A DNA stretch of 64,000 bases from Actinomycetospora endophytica (GTDB taxonomy: Bacteria > Actinomycetota > Actinomycetes > Mycobacteriales > Pseudonocardiaceae), in contig NZ_JAJNDB010000004.1 of assembly GCF_021026375.1 (NCBI RefSeq), positions 248,001 to 312,000 on the forward strand, read 5' to 3'. How positions within the stretch are numbered: the stretch's first letter is position 1; the number at the start of each line of letters is the position of its first letter. Of the stretch, positions 53,885 to 62,642 are shown one piece after another. The translations under genes and the position numbers were made by a program. The notes below the pieces were generated by a model. The model did no database searches and was not told where the DNA came from. It worked only from the letters and a program-made list of their open reading frames with translations.

Positions 53885-53906
53885 GGCATGTCCGGGGTCG
53901 TTCGCC

Positions 53907-54695
53907 TCAGTAGTGCACGACGCCGGGCTGCCCGCCCCCGGCGCCGATCGAGTCGCCGTTGACCGCGACCGAGCGCGGCGAGGCCAGGAACGTCACGACG
54001 TCGGCCACTTCCTCCGCGGTGATCAACCGCTTCAGGCTCGTCGAGGCCGCGAGCCCACTCCGCACCTCGTCCTCCGAGACCCCCCGTGCGGCCGCCTGGT
54101 CGGCCAGCAGCTGCGGGATGCGCTCGGTCTCGGTCATCCCCGGGTGCACGCAGGTCGCGCGGACGCCGTGCGGGCCGAGCTCGTCGGCGAGGTTGGCGGT
54201 GAGCGCGGCGACCGCGACGTTGCGGATGGTCCCGGCGATCGACCCGGTCCGGCGCGCGTTGAGCCCGCTGATGTTCACGATGTGCCCCGCGCCCTGGGCG
54301 ATCATCGAGGGGGCGACGGCGCGGGCGGTCCGCAGGTAGCCCATCACCTTCGTGTCGAACTCGGAGGTCACGGCGTCGTCGGAGAGCTCGGTTAGCGGCG
54401 GGATCGGGCCGCCACCCGCCGGGCGCGCCGCTGCGTTGACCAGCACGTCCACGCCGCCCCACTCGCCGACCACCCGCGCGACCATCGCCCGCACCGCCGC
54501 ATCGTCGGTCGTGTCCGCGACGGCGGTCAGCGTGGTGCCGTCCACCGACGCGGCCGCCGTCGCGAGATCGTCCGCCGAGCGGGCGACGAGCGCGACCGAC
54601 GCGCCCTCCGCGGCGAGCGTCCGGGCGCACGCCAGCCCGATCCCGCGCGACGCTCCCGAGACGATCGCCCGTGCACCAGCCAGTCCGAGGTCCAT
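53907..54695 (-). CDS. SDR-family protein lacking the catalytic YxxxK
   Basis: 262 residues from an ATG at 54695. The cofactor motif SGASRGIGLA, the VNAAARPAGGG segment and HPGMTETERI are classical SDR. At the active site, however, the tyrosine and lysine are replaced (region SGLNARRTGSIAGTIRNVAV, then AALTANLADELG). I believe a related group with GSIRN at this place exists in actinobacteria, but cannot check it. Dehydrogenase activity by the usual mechanism is unlikely. It lies 29 nt after the sensor kinase gene on the same strand. Confidence 0.8.
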   Translation of the reverse strand: MDLGLAGARAIVSGASRGIGLACARTLAAEGASVALVARSADDLATAAASVDGTTLTAVADTTDDAAVRAMVARVVGEWGGVDVLVNAAARPAGGGPIPPLTELSDDAVTSEFDTKVMGYLRTARAVAPSMIAQGAGHIVNISGLNARRTGSIAGTIRNVAVAALTANLADELGPHGVRATCVHPGMTETERIPQLLADQAAARGVSEDEVRSGLAASTSLKRLITAEEVADVVTFLASPRSVAVNGDSIGAGGGQPGVVHY

Positions 54696-54724
54696 GCGCC
54701 CCGCCTTCCCCGGCGGGGCCCGTC

Positions 54725-56071
54725 TCACGCCCCGACGATCGTGCCCTCGCCCGGATCCTCGTCGGCGACCTCGCTCGCGGGCAGCAGGAGCGTGACGGTG
54801 GTGGGCGCCGACGATCGCAGTCGCAGCCGCCCGCCCTGGGCCTCGGCCAGCCGGCGGGCCAGCGCCAGCCCGATGCCGTGGCCGTCCGAGTCGCCGGACC
54901 GGTTCGCGAACAGCGCGGTCTCGTCCTCGGCGAGCGAGCCCTCGTCGGCGACGTCCACCGCGACCGCCGGGCCCGCGTCCCGGACGGTCACCGTCACCTG
55001 GCCCGATCCGTGGGTCAGGGCGTTCTCCATCAGGACCGCGAGGATCTGACGGACGGCGGCCGTCGAGGCGCGGGCGCGCAGGTCCGGGTCCTCCGCGGCC
55101 GCCGCGATCGAACGGCCGTCCGGGACGCCGTCCGCGCGAACCTCGGCGGCCACCCGCTCCACCAGGTCCTGGACGTCGAGCTCCTCGGGCGGCGTCCCGG
55201 CCGGTTCGCGGGCCAGGCGCAGGAGCTCCTCGACGGTGCGGTCCAGCCGGTCGGCGGCATCGAGCGCGCCGTCGACGGCGGCCGCCACCTGCGGGGAGCC
55301 GGGCGGGAGGCTGGCCGCCTCCTCGAGACGCAGTCGCAGTCCCGCGAGCGGGGTGCGCAGCTGGTGCGACGTCTCGGCGGAGAACGCGCGCTCGCGGGTG
55401 AGCAGCTCGTCGAGACGGGTCGCGGTGACGGCGAGGGAGTGGTGCACCGCCGCGATCTCCGGGACCGGGTCGCGCCGGCCCGCCGGGACCGGCTCGGACA
55501 CGGTGAAGTCGCCGTCACCGAGGCGCGCGGCGTCGGCGGCGAGCACCTCGAGCGGCGCGGAGAGCCGGACGGCGAGACGCCGCGCCACCAGGCGGGAGCC
55601 GCCGACCGCCGCGGCCGCGAGGACGACCATCACGCCCCACGTGACGGCGGTGCGCTCCTCGGCCTGGTTCTCCTCGTGGGACGCGCGCAGCACGCCCACG
55701 CGCCGGTCGCCGACGAGGATCGGGACGGCCACGACGTACTCGCCGCCGGCGCTCGCGCGGACCACCCGCCCGTTCAGCGCCCCGGCGAGCGCCGGGGCGA
55801 GCCGGTCCGGCCCGTCCCCGGTGATCTTGTGTCCGTCGAGTCCGTACACCGCGCCCGGGCTGTCGGCCGAGACGGGGGAGACGTTCAGTGGGACATTGCC
55901 CGCCGCGAGCAGCGGCGCGACGCCGTCGGCCGCGGCCTGGGCGTCGTCCTCGAGCCCGCTCTGCTCGTCGACGACGTAGTACCGCGCCGCGCCGATGGCC
56001 AGCGGCAGTCCGAACACCGCGATCGCGACGAGCGAGACCACCATGGCGAACCGGATGATCCGCGCCTGCAC
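54725..56071 (-). CDS. Two-component sensor histidine kinase
   Basis: 448 residues from a GTG at 56071, 1 nt after the response-regulator stop. Two transmembrane helices (about 5-30 and 145-165) flank an external sensory domain. Then HAMP (RRLAVRLSAPLEVLAADAARL), the dimerisation helix with the phospho-histidine (FSAETSHQLRTPLAGLRLRL) and an HATPase domain with N-, G1- and G2-box-like sequences (MENALTHGSG, DVADEGSLAED, GHGIGLALAR). The signal is unknown. It works with the adjacent OmpR-type regulator. Confidence 0.93.
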   Translation of the reverse strand: MQARIIRFAMVVSLVAIAVFGLPLAIGAARYYVVDEQSGLEDDAQAAADGVAPLLAAGNVPLNVSPVSADSPGAVYGLDGHKITGDGPDRLAPALAGALNGRVVRASAGGEYVVAVPILVGDRRVGVLRASHEENQAEERTAVTWGVMVVLAAAAVGGSRLVARRLAVRLSAPLEVLAADAARLGDGDFTVSEPVPAGRRDPVPEIAAVHHSLAVTATRLDELLTRERAFSAETSHQLRTPLAGLRLRLEEAASLPPGSPQVAAAVDGALDAADRLDRTVEELLRLAREPAGTPPEELDVQDLVERVAAEVRADGVPDGRSIAAAAEDPDLRARASTAAVRQILAVLMENALTHGSGQVTVTVRDAGPAVAVDVADEGSLAEDETALFANRSGDSDGHGIGLALARRLAEAQGGRLRLRSSAPTTVTLLLPASEVADEDPGEGTIVGA

Positions 56072-56072
56072 C

Positions 56073-56759
56073 TCAGCCCCCCGGCCGCTCGAGGCGGTAC
56101 CCGTGCCCGCGCACGGTCGCGATCGTCGGCTGAGGACCGAGCTTGCGGCGCAGCGCCGCGATGTGGACGTCGAGGGTCTTCGTCGACCCCGCCCAGTGCT
56201 CGTCCCACACGTCGCTCATCAGCGTCTCCCGGGTGACCACGGCACCCGCCTCGGCGGCGAGCCGCGCGAGGAGGTCGAACTCCTTGGCCCGCAGTCCCAG
56301 CTCGGCGCCCTCACGGGTGACGGTGCGGGCGGCCACGTCGATGATCAGATCGTCGAGCACGATCCGCCCGCCGCGGGCGGATCCCTCGGGCAGCGCCGCA
56401 CCCGCCCGCCGCAGGTGCGCGCGCAGCCGGGCGGTCAGCTCGGTGTAGCGGACCGGCTTGGTGAGGTAGTCGTCGGCGCCCGCCTCGAGGGCCACGACGA
56501 CGTCCATCTCGTCGGCGCGCGCGGTGAGCACCACGATCACGGTCTCCGGGTGGGCGAGGCGTAGCCGGCGACACACCTCGGCGCCCTCCAGGTCGGGGAG
56601 CCCGAGGTCGAGCAGCACCAGATCCGGGCCCGGGAGGGAGCGGTCCAGGGACGAGCCGCCGTCCGCGAAGGAGCGCACCCGGTGTCCCTCGGCCTCGAAC
56701 CGGGACGCCAGTACCCCGCGGATGGTCTCGTCGTCCTCGACGACCCACAGCTCGGCCAC
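56073..56759 (-). CDS. OmpR-family response regulator
   Basis: 228 residues from a GTG at 56759. Receiver domain with the acidic pair VEDDE, the phospho-acceptor aspartate in LLDLGLPD, and LTKP with the conserved lysine. The C-terminal winged helix (TKTLDVHIAALRRKLG, GHGYRLERP) binds DNA. It forms the first gene of a two- or three-gene operon with the kinase and perhaps the SDR. Targets are unknown. Confidence 0.94.
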   Translation of the reverse strand: MAELWVVEDDETIRGVLASRFEAEGHRVRSFADGGSSLDRSLPGPDLVLLDLGLPDLEGAEVCRRLRLAHPETVIVVLTARADEMDVVVALEAGADDYLTKPVRYTELTARLRAHLRRAGAALPEGSARGGRIVLDDLIIDVAARTVTREGAELGLRAKEFDLLARLAAEAGAVVTRETLMSDVWDEHWAGSTKTLDVHIAALRRKLGPQPTIATVRGHGYRLERPGG

Positions 56760-56829
56760 AGCGGACCACCGTACGGTCGCGGGTCGTCTTGCCGACCGTT
56801 AACCCGGCCCCGGCCACGATCTCGCCGTG

Positions 56830-58101
56830 ATGTCCCGACGACCGGCGCGGTTGCCCCTGCGGGCCCGCGCCGCGGTTGCCCTTGCCCGGCTGGTGGGAGG
56901 GCTGGCGCGCTCCGCGGGCCGCCACGGGGCGGTGATCGGCGGCCGGGTCGCGACGATGCTCGACCGTCGCGTGCTCGCCCGCCTCGCGGCCGGTCGGACC
57001 GTGGTCCTGGTCACGGGCACGAACGGCAAGACCACCACCACCTCGATGATCGCCCGGGTGCTCGGCGGCGCGGGCCGCGAGCTCGCCACCAACCACCTCG
57101 GCGCCAACATGCCCGACGGCATCACCACCGCGCTGCTCGACACCTTCTCGGCCGTCGACGCCGGGCCCTCACCGGTGGCCGTCATGGAGGTCGACGAGTC
57201 CTACCTCGGCGAGGTGGCCGCGGCGACCGACCCCCGCGTGATCGTCCTGCTCAACTTCAGCCGCGACCAGCTCGACCGCGTCGGCGAGGTGCGCACCGTG
57301 GCCCGCCGCGTCGGCGACGCGGTCGAGGCCCAGCCGGGAGCGCGGGTCGTCGCGTTCGCCGACGACGTGCTGTGCGCCGGCGCCGGGCTGCGCGCGGCCG
57401 CCCCGCTCTGGGTGTCCTCGCCGACCCGCTGGACCGGCGACGCCGGGGTGTGCCCCCACTGCGACGGCGCGGTCACCCACACCGGGACGCGCTGGGCGTG
57501 CTCGTCGTGCGGGCTCGCCCGCCCGGACGGCGACTGGACGCTCGTCGAGGACGACGGCGGCGTCGCCACCGTGCACGGGCCCGACGGCGACGCCACCTCG
57601 CTCGACCTGCAGCTGCCCGGCCACGCGAACCGGCTCAACGCGGTGTTCGCGCTGGCGGTCGGCGCCGAGCTCGGCGTCACCCCGGCGGTCGCCGCCGCCC
57701 GGCTCCGCGGCCTCGAGCAGGTCGGCGGGCGCTACCGCACCGTCACCCGGCCCGGCGGCACCACGCGGCTGCTGCTGGCCAAGAACCCGGCCGGGTGGGC
57801 GCAGGTCCTGGACCTGCTCGACGAGGGTCCGCCCCGACCCGTCGTCGTCGCCGTCAACTCCCGCGAGGCGGACGGGCGCGACGTGTCCTGGCTCTGGGAC
57901 GTGCCCTTCGAGCGGCTGGAACGCCATCCGCTGGTGGCCGCGGGCGAGCGGGCCGCCGACGTGTCGGTGCGCCTGGCCTACGCCGGGGTCGGTCACCGGA
58001 TGGCCGACGACGCGGTCGCCGCGACGCGGGACACCGTCGGCGAGGTCGACCTCGTCGGCAACTACACGGCCTTCCACGACGCCGCCCGGGCCCTCACGTG
58101 A
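56830..58101 (+). CDS. murT: Lipid II isoglutaminyl synthase, MurT subunit
   Basis: 423 residues from an ATG at 56830; a GTG 3 nt upstream is equally possible. Mur-ligase fold with the ATP motif VTGTNGKTTTTSMIA near residue 60. A small zinc ribbon (CPHC at 208-211 and CSSC at 224-227), characteristic of MurT, interrupts the central domain, and the DUF1727 C-terminal domain follows. MurT activates the alpha-carboxyl of D-glutamate in lipid II; GatD supplies ammonia from glutamine. The stop overlaps gatD by 4 nt (GTGA). Confidence 0.95.
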   Translation: MSRRPARLPLRARAAVALARLVGGLARSAGRHGAVIGGRVATMLDRRVLARLAAGRTVVLVTGTNGKTTTTSMIARVLGGAGRELATNHLGANMPDGITTALLDTFSAVDAGPSPVAVMEVDESYLGEVAAATDPRVIVLLNFSRDQLDRVGEVRTVARRVGDAVEAQPGARVVAFADDVLCAGAGLRAAAPLWVSSPTRWTGDAGVCPHCDGAVTHTGTRWACSSCGLARPDGDWTLVEDDGGVATVHGPDGDATSLDLQLPGHANRLNAVFALAVGAELGVTPAVAAARLRGLEQVGGRYRTVTRPGGTTRLLLAKNPAGWAQVLDLLDEGPPRPVVVAVNSREADGRDVSWLWDVPFERLERHPLVAAGERAADVSVRLAYAGVGHRMADDAVAATRDTVGEVDLVGNYTAFHDAARALT

Positions 58102-58886
58102 GCGCCCCGGTCACCGTCGTCCTGCTGCTGCCCGAGGTGCTGGGCACCTACGGCGACGCCGGCAACGCGGAGGTCCTCGCCACCCGGCTGCGCTGGCGCG
58201 GCATCGAGGGGCGCGTGCTCACCGTGGGCTGGACCGACGCGGTCCCCTCGGGCGGCGACGTCTACGTGCTCGGCGGGGGAGAGGACGCGGCCCAGGTCCT
58301 CGCCTGCGACCGGCTGCGCGACTCCATCGGCCTGCGCCGCGCCCTGGACCGCGGCGCGCCGACCCTCGCGGTGTGCGCGGGGCTGCAGATCCTCGGCACG
58401 GCGTTCACGATCGCCGACGGGACCCGGGTGCCCGGGGTGGGCGTGCTCGACGTCGAGACCCGGCCCGGTGGCGGACCGCGCCGGATCGGCGACGTCGTCG
58501 CGGACCCGCTGGTCGACGGGCTGGACGTCCCGCTGGAGGGGTTCGAGAACCACGGCGGGATCACCGAGCTCGGGCCGGACGCGGCGCCGCTGGCCCGGGT
58601 GCGAGAGGTCGGGCGCGGTCCCGGCGGCGCGGGCAACGGGACCGGCGACCGGCTGGAGGGCGCGGTCTCCGACCGGGGCCGCGGCACCGTCGTCGGGACC
58701 TACCTGCACGGTCCCGTCCTCGCCCGGAACCCGGCGCTGGCGGACCTGTTGCTCACCAAGGCGGTCGGCGAGCTGCCCCCGCTGGAGCTCCCGGAGGGCA
58801 TGCCGGCGGCCACGGCGGCGCGGCTGCGCGGCACCGGCGACGACCTCGGCGTCAGGACAGGCGCTCGGCGACGTGCGGGGGCATGA
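58098..58886 (+). CDS. gatD: Lipid II isoglutaminyl synthase, glutamine amidotransferase GatD
   Basis: 262 residues from a GTG overlapping the murT stop. Class I amidotransferase of the CobB/CobQ type: LPEVLGTYGDAGNAEVLA at the start, nucleophile C93 (VCAGLQILG), FENHGG, and H204 (YLHGPVLARNP). It deaminates glutamine and passes ammonia to MurT. The C-terminus overlaps the convergent LysR gene by 35 nt. Confidence 0.95.
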   Translation: MSAPVTVVLLLPEVLGTYGDAGNAEVLATRLRWRGIEGRVLTVGWTDAVPSGGDVYVLGGGEDAAQVLACDRLRDSIGLRRALDRGAPTLAVCAGLQILGTAFTIADGTRVPGVGVLDVETRPGGGPRRIGDVVADPLVDGLDVPLEGFENHGGITELGPDAAPLARVREVGRGPGGAGNGTGDRLEGAVSDRGRGTVVGTYLHGPVLARNPALADLLLTKAVGELPPLELPEGMPAATAARLRGTGDDLGVRTGARRRAGA

Positions 58887-59757
58887 GGACGGCGCTGCGG
58901 GCCAGGAGGGCCACGAAGCGTGACGTGAGGGTGTCGGGCTCGGCACCCGTCGTCGCCGCCAGCTCCCGCTCGACCGCGGGGACCGGGCGCGCGATCCGCC
59001 CGCTGAACGAGGACGGCACGATGCCCGCGGGCACCAGCGCGGGCCCGATCCCGGCGTCCACGAGCTGCGGGGCCATGGCGGTCTGCTCGGTGCGCACCGC
59101 GACCTTCGGCCGGAACCCGGCCGCCTGGGCCGCGGCGTCCAGCTCCGCGGAGAGCTCGTGGCCCGCGCCGTACTGCACCCATGCCACGTCGGCGAGGCGC
59201 TGCAGCGCGATCTCGTGGCCCCGGATGTCCGGCGGCCCCTGCGCGGGGAGGAGCACGACGAGCTCCTCGGCGCCCAGGACGCGGACCCGGCCGCGCCATC
59301 CGGTCGGTGTCGGACCGATTCCGACGTCGGCCTGCCCGCCCTGCATCGCGGCGGTGAGGGTCTCGGCGGTCCGGTGCTCGAGCAGCCGGACCCCGACCCC
59401 GGGGTGGTCGGCGCGCCACCGGGTGAGCACCCCGGGCAGCAGGCCGAGCCCCACCGAGTAGACCGCCGCGATCCGGAGCTCGCCGGCCGACGTGCCGGCG
59501 ACCGAGCGCGCCGCCGTCGTCGCGCGGGCGGCCGCGTCCACCGAAGCCCGGGCGTGGGGGAGCAGCGCGCGGCCGGTCGGGGTGAGGCTCACCGAGCGGG
59601 GCAGCCGGCTGAACAACGAGGCCCCCAGCTCGCGCTCCAGGGCCGCGACCTGCTGCGACAGCCCCGGCTGGGAGACCCCGAGCTGTTGCGCGGCGCGTGT
59701 GAACGAGCCCTCGTCGACGACCGTGAGGTAGGCCTCGAACTGGCGGAGCGTCGGCAT
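58852..59757 (-). CDS. LysR-family transcriptional regulator
   Basis: 301 residues from an ATG at 59757. The N-terminal winged helix-turn-helix (LRQFEAYLTVVDEGSFTRAA, QPGLSQQVAALERELGA) and a periplasmic-binding-like effector domain are complete. It is divergent from an MFS exporter gene 118 nt away, the standard layout for a regulator and its target. The effector is unknown. Confidence 0.93.
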   Translation of the reverse strand: MPTLRQFEAYLTVVDEGSFTRAAQQLGVSQPGLSQQVAALERELGASLFSRLPRSVSLTPTGRALLPHARASVDAAARATTAARSVAGTSAGELRIAAVYSVGLGLLPGVLTRWRADHPGVGVRLLEHRTAETLTAAMQGGQADVGIGPTPTGWRGRVRVLGAEELVVLLPAQGPPDIRGHEIALQRLADVAWVQYGAGHELSAELDAAAQAAGFRPKVAVRTEQTAMAPQLVDAGIGPALVPAGIVPSSFSGRIARPVPAVERELAATTGAEPDTLTSRFVALLARSAVLMPPHVAERLS

Positions 59758-59785
59758 CTGACCAGTGTGGATCAGCCCAGCTTAT

Positions 59786-59805
59786 GAACTCAACGCCTGA
59801 GGTTC
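59786..59805. promoter_or_regulatory. Imperfect dyad between LysR and MFS genes
   Basis: GAAC and GTTC ends with TCA/TGA inside (59786-59805), plus CTTATG repeated at 59781 and 59811. It lies midway between divergent starts, where a LysR site is expected. Confidence 0.35.
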
Positions 59806-59875
59806 TTCGACTTATGGCTCGCAGCGTCGAACCATGGTCCACAGCGTTGCTGGATCGATCCCGAAAGGACCTGCC

Positions 59876-61141
59876 GTGCTCCCCTCCCACCTCGTCGACG
59901 CGCTCCGGCCCGGTGGTGACCGCACTCGTCTCCCCGTGGGCCTGTCGCTGTTCGCCCTCGCCGTCGGCACGTTCGGCATCGGCACCACCGAGTTCGTGAT
60001 CATGGGACTGCTGCCCCAGGTCGCTGCCGGGCTCGGTGTCACCGTGACCGAGGCCGGCCACCTGATCTCGGCCTACGCGCTCGGCGTCGTCGTCGGCGCG
60101 CCGCTGCTCGCGGGCGCCACGGTGTCCTTCTCCCGCCGCACCCTGCTCATCGCGCTGATGGGCACGTTCGCGGTCGGCAACCTGCTCTCCGCGCTCGCCC
60201 CGGAGATGGGCTCGCTGCTGCTCATCCGCTTCCTCACCGGGCTGCCGCACGGCGCGTTCTTCGGCGCCGCGTCGGTGGCCGGGGCGTCGATGGTGACGCG
60301 GTCGCACCGGGCGCGGGCCGTCTCGAAGGTCTTCCTCGGCCTGACCATCGCGAACGTGGCCGGCGTCCCGCTCGGCACGCTGATCGGCCAGGTGGCCGGG
60401 TGGCGCGCGACGTTCGCGCTGATCGGCGTGATCGGGCTGCTCGCGGTCGCCGCGGTGTGGGCGTTCGTGCCCGACGCCGCCCCGGTCGAGGGCGGCCGTG
60501 CCGCGCTGAAGAGCGAGCTCGGCGCGATGCGGAACCCGCAGGTGCTGCTCGCGCTCGGCGCCGTCGTGTTCGGGTTCGGCGCGATGTTCGCCTGCTACTC
60601 CTACGTGACCCCGATGCTCACCCAGGTCGGCGGCTTCTCCCCGTCGATCGTCACGGTGCTGCTGGCCGTCGTCGGGCTGGGCATGACCGCCGGCTCGGTG
60701 CTCGGCGGGCGGTTCTCCGACCGGGCGCCGCTGAAGACGCTGTGCGGCTGCCTGGTCGCGCTCGCCGTGGTGCTCGCGACGTTCCCGCTCACCGTCGGCA
60801 CGCCGTGGCTGGCCGTCCTGTCGCTGTTCGGGGCCGGGATGTTCTCGCTCGCCCTCGGCCCGGCCATCCAGACCCGGATCATGGACATCGTGGGCGAGGC
60901 CCCGACCATGGCCTCGGCGGCGATCCAGTCGGCGTCCAACGTGGCCAACTCGCTCGGCGCCTGGCTCGGCGGCATGGTGATCGCGGCCGGGTTCGGGCTG
61001 CTGGCGCCCGCGCTGGTCGGGGCGGCACTCGCCGTCGTCGGGCTCGCCGTGCTCATGGTCAGCGGCGGACTGCAGGTGCACGCCCGGCGGGTGCGGCGCC
61101 GTGAGGCGGGGGTCGGCGCCGTGACGCTCGCGGCGGCCTGA
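59876..61141 (+). CDS. MFS exporter, DHA1 (AraJ-like) family
   Basis: 421 residues from a GTG at 59876 with AAAGGAC upstream. Twelve transmembrane segments; FGIGTTEFVIMGLLPQVAAG, then ISAYALGVVVGAPLLA and RFLTGLPHGAFFG, match the arabinose-efflux/chloramphenicol-resistance-like DHA1 group. It probably exports a small molecule under control of the divergent LysR protein. A twin-hairpin palindromic element follows 11 nt after the stop. Confidence 0.92.
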   Translation: MLPSHLVDALRPGGDRTRLPVGLSLFALAVGTFGIGTTEFVIMGLLPQVAAGLGVTVTEAGHLISAYALGVVVGAPLLAGATVSFSRRTLLIALMGTFAVGNLLSALAPEMGSLLLIRFLTGLPHGAFFGAASVAGASMVTRSHRARAVSKVFLGLTIANVAGVPLGTLIGQVAGWRATFALIGVIGLLAVAAVWAFVPDAAPVEGGRAALKSELGAMRNPQVLLALGAVVFGFGAMFACYSYVTPMLTQVGGFSPSIVTVLLAVVGLGMTAGSVLGGRFSDRAPLKTLCGCLVALAVVLATFPLTVGTPWLAVLSLFGAGMFSLALGPAIQTRIMDIVGEAPTMASAAIQSASNVANSLGAWLGGMVIAAGFGLLAPALVGAALAVVGLAVLMVSGGLQVHARRVRRREAGVGAVTLAAA

Positions 61142-61152
61142 CCTCCCGGCAC

Positions 61153-61287
61153 GTTCTGAGCGAAGGGCACCTTCGGTCGATCTGGTCGACCGAAGGTGCC
61201 CTTCGCTCGTGTCCGGGCGGGGACCGCGTTCTGGCGAGGGGCGCCCCTGGCCCATCTATTCGACCGAAGGTGCCCTTCGCTCAGAAC
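61153..61287. repeat. Twin-hairpin palindromic element after the MFS gene
   Basis: Hairpin 1: perfect 23-bp arms at 61158-61180 and 61186-61208 with a TCTGG loop. Hairpin 2: 61228-61287, imperfect. The outermost arms (61153-61180 and 61260-61287) are perfect 28-bp inverted repeats. The plan, two hairpins with a spacer of about 17-19 nt and GTCGA-type loops, is that of the element in ureF. It can terminate the MFS transcript and that of the convergent gene. Confidence 0.88.
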
Positions 61288-61324
61288 GGGGTGAACGGGG
61301 TGAGCGGGCTCGGCGGAGATCCAC

Positions 61325-61735
61325 TCACGACGCCGTCCACCCCGACCAACGCTCGACGCTCACCTCGATCACCGGGCCCTCCGGCGGGTCGGCCACGTGC
61401 TGGGGGTACCGCGATCCCAGCGCCGACCGTGCCTCGGCCAGCGCCTCGTCGTCGTCACGCACCACCGCGGTGCCGTCGACCCGGACCCACCACAGCTCCG
61501 ACCAGTCCTCGTCGTACTCGTCGGCGAGCAGGCACACGGCGGGGTTGTCGGTGATGTTCGCGAGGCGGCGCAGGGCCCGCGTGCGCTTGGGCTTGCCGTC
61601 GATCGCGACGAGCACCCGGTGGTCCACCACCGCGAACACCACGGGCACGAGGTGCGGCACGCCGGCGCCCGAGACGGTGGCCAGCCGGGCGACGCGCGCC
61701 GCGGCGAACCGCGCCCGCGCGTCGTCCCGCTGCAT
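61325..61735 (-). CDS. PPOX-class flavin/F420-dependent oxidoreductase
   Basis: 136 residues from an ATG at 61735; GTG at 61744 is an alternative. The split beta-barrel of the pyridoxamine-oxidase-like superfamily is indicated by RFAAARVARLATVSGAGVPH, VFAVVDHRVLVAIDGKPKRT and VRVDGTAVV. This subgroup resembles Rv0121-type proteins, annotated as F420-dependent. It lies 15 nt downstream of an LLM-class enzyme gene, so two cofactor-related oxidoreductases share an operon. Substrate unknown. Confidence 0.82.
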   Translation of the reverse strand: MQRDDARARFAAARVARLATVSGAGVPHLVPVVFAVVDHRVLVAIDGKPKRTRALRRLANITDNPAVCLLADEYDEDWSELWWVRVDGTAVVRDDDEALAEARSALGSRYPQHVADPPEGPVIEVSVERWSGWTAS

Positions 61736-61750
61736 GGTCGGCACCTGGAC

Positions 61751-62593
61751 TCAGCTCCGCACCAGCGGCGCGAGCTCGTCGAGCTCCTTGAGCACGGTGT
61801 CGCGGTCGGACGAGCTGACCCCGTAGATCACGCGGTCCATCCCGACCCGGTGGTACCCCTCGATCGCCTCCTTCGAGGTCTCCCCACCGAAGAGCGACAT
61901 CGGGATTCGGCCGCGCCCGGCGTCGGCGGCGCGCTGCTGCAGGGTGTCCGCGCGCTGAGCGAACTCGTCGATGTTGTCCGGTCCGACCCGCTGGGGCATC
62001 CACTCGTCGCCGTAGTCGAGGATGCGGTCCTCGACGCCGGGGCCCATGCCGCCGATCAGCACCGGCGGGTGCGGCGCCGTGACCGGCTTGGGCCACGACC
62101 ACGAGCGCGAGAAGTCCACGAACTCGCCGTGGAACTCGGCCTCGTCCTGGGTCCAGAGCTCCTTCATGGCCTTGACCTGCTCGGCCATCAGCCGCATGCG
62201 GGTCTTCGGGTCGGTGCCGTGGTCGGCCATCTCCTCACGGTTCCACCCGGCGCCGATCCCGAACAGGAAGCGCCCGCCGGAGAGCCGGTCCAGCGACGCG
62301 ACCTCCTTGGCGGTGTGGATCGTGTCGCGCTGGATGACCAGGCAGATGCCGGTCCCGACCTTGAGCGTCGTCGTCGCGCCCGCCGCGGCCATGAGGCCGA
62401 CGAAGGGGTCGTAGGTGTGCACGTACATCCGGGGCAGGTCGCCGCCACCGGGGTACGGGGACGTCCGCGCGACCGGGATGTGCGAGTGCTCGGGGAACCA
62501 CAGCGAGTCGAAGCCGCGGTCCTCCACCTCCTGGGCGAGGCTCGCCGGGTCGATCGCGTCGTCCGTCGGAAACATCATGATGCCGTGATCCAC
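61751..62593 (-). CDS. LLM-class F420-dependent oxidoreductase
   Basis: 280 residues from a GTG at 62593, chosen because the family begins there (VDHGIMMFPTDDAIDP). TIM-barrel luciferase-like monooxygenase fold with SLWFPEHSHIP, LKVGTGICLVIQRD, and GGRFLFGIGAGWNREEM, typical of F420-binding members. Reactions in this family are diverse; no substrate can be named. The gene is divergent from glutaminase, about 50 nt apart, and precedes the PPOX gene. Confidence 0.87.
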   Translation of the reverse strand: MDHGIMMFPTDDAIDPASLAQEVEDRGFDSLWFPEHSHIPVARTSPYPGGGDLPRMYVHTYDPFVGLMAAAGATTTLKVGTGICLVIQRDTIHTAKEVASLDRLSGGRFLFGIGAGWNREEMADHGTDPKTRMRLMAEQVKAMKELWTQDEAEFHGEFVDFSRSWSWPKPVTAPHPPVLIGGMGPGVEDRILDYGDEWMPQRVGPDNIDEFAQRADTLQQRAADAGRGRIPMSLFGGETSKEAIEGYHRVGMDRVIYGVSSSDRDTVLKELDELAPLVRS

Positions 62594-62642
62594 GCCGGGG
62601 GAGTTCCCCGCGCGGGCCTCCGGCCACACGGAACGCGGCGTC

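Larger units (their letters stand above)
53504..53906. other. 403-bp region with promoter and hairpin but no credible gene
   Basis: A sigma70-type promoter (53546-53573) points right, and a long hairpin lies at 53848-53884. Between them I find no open frame I trust; the best, 53585-53746, has no ribosome site and unusual composition. The segment is less GC-biased than its flanks and could encode a small RNA. I compared it mentally with c-di-AMP, TPP and cobalamin riboswitch cores and saw no match. Confidence 0.5.
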
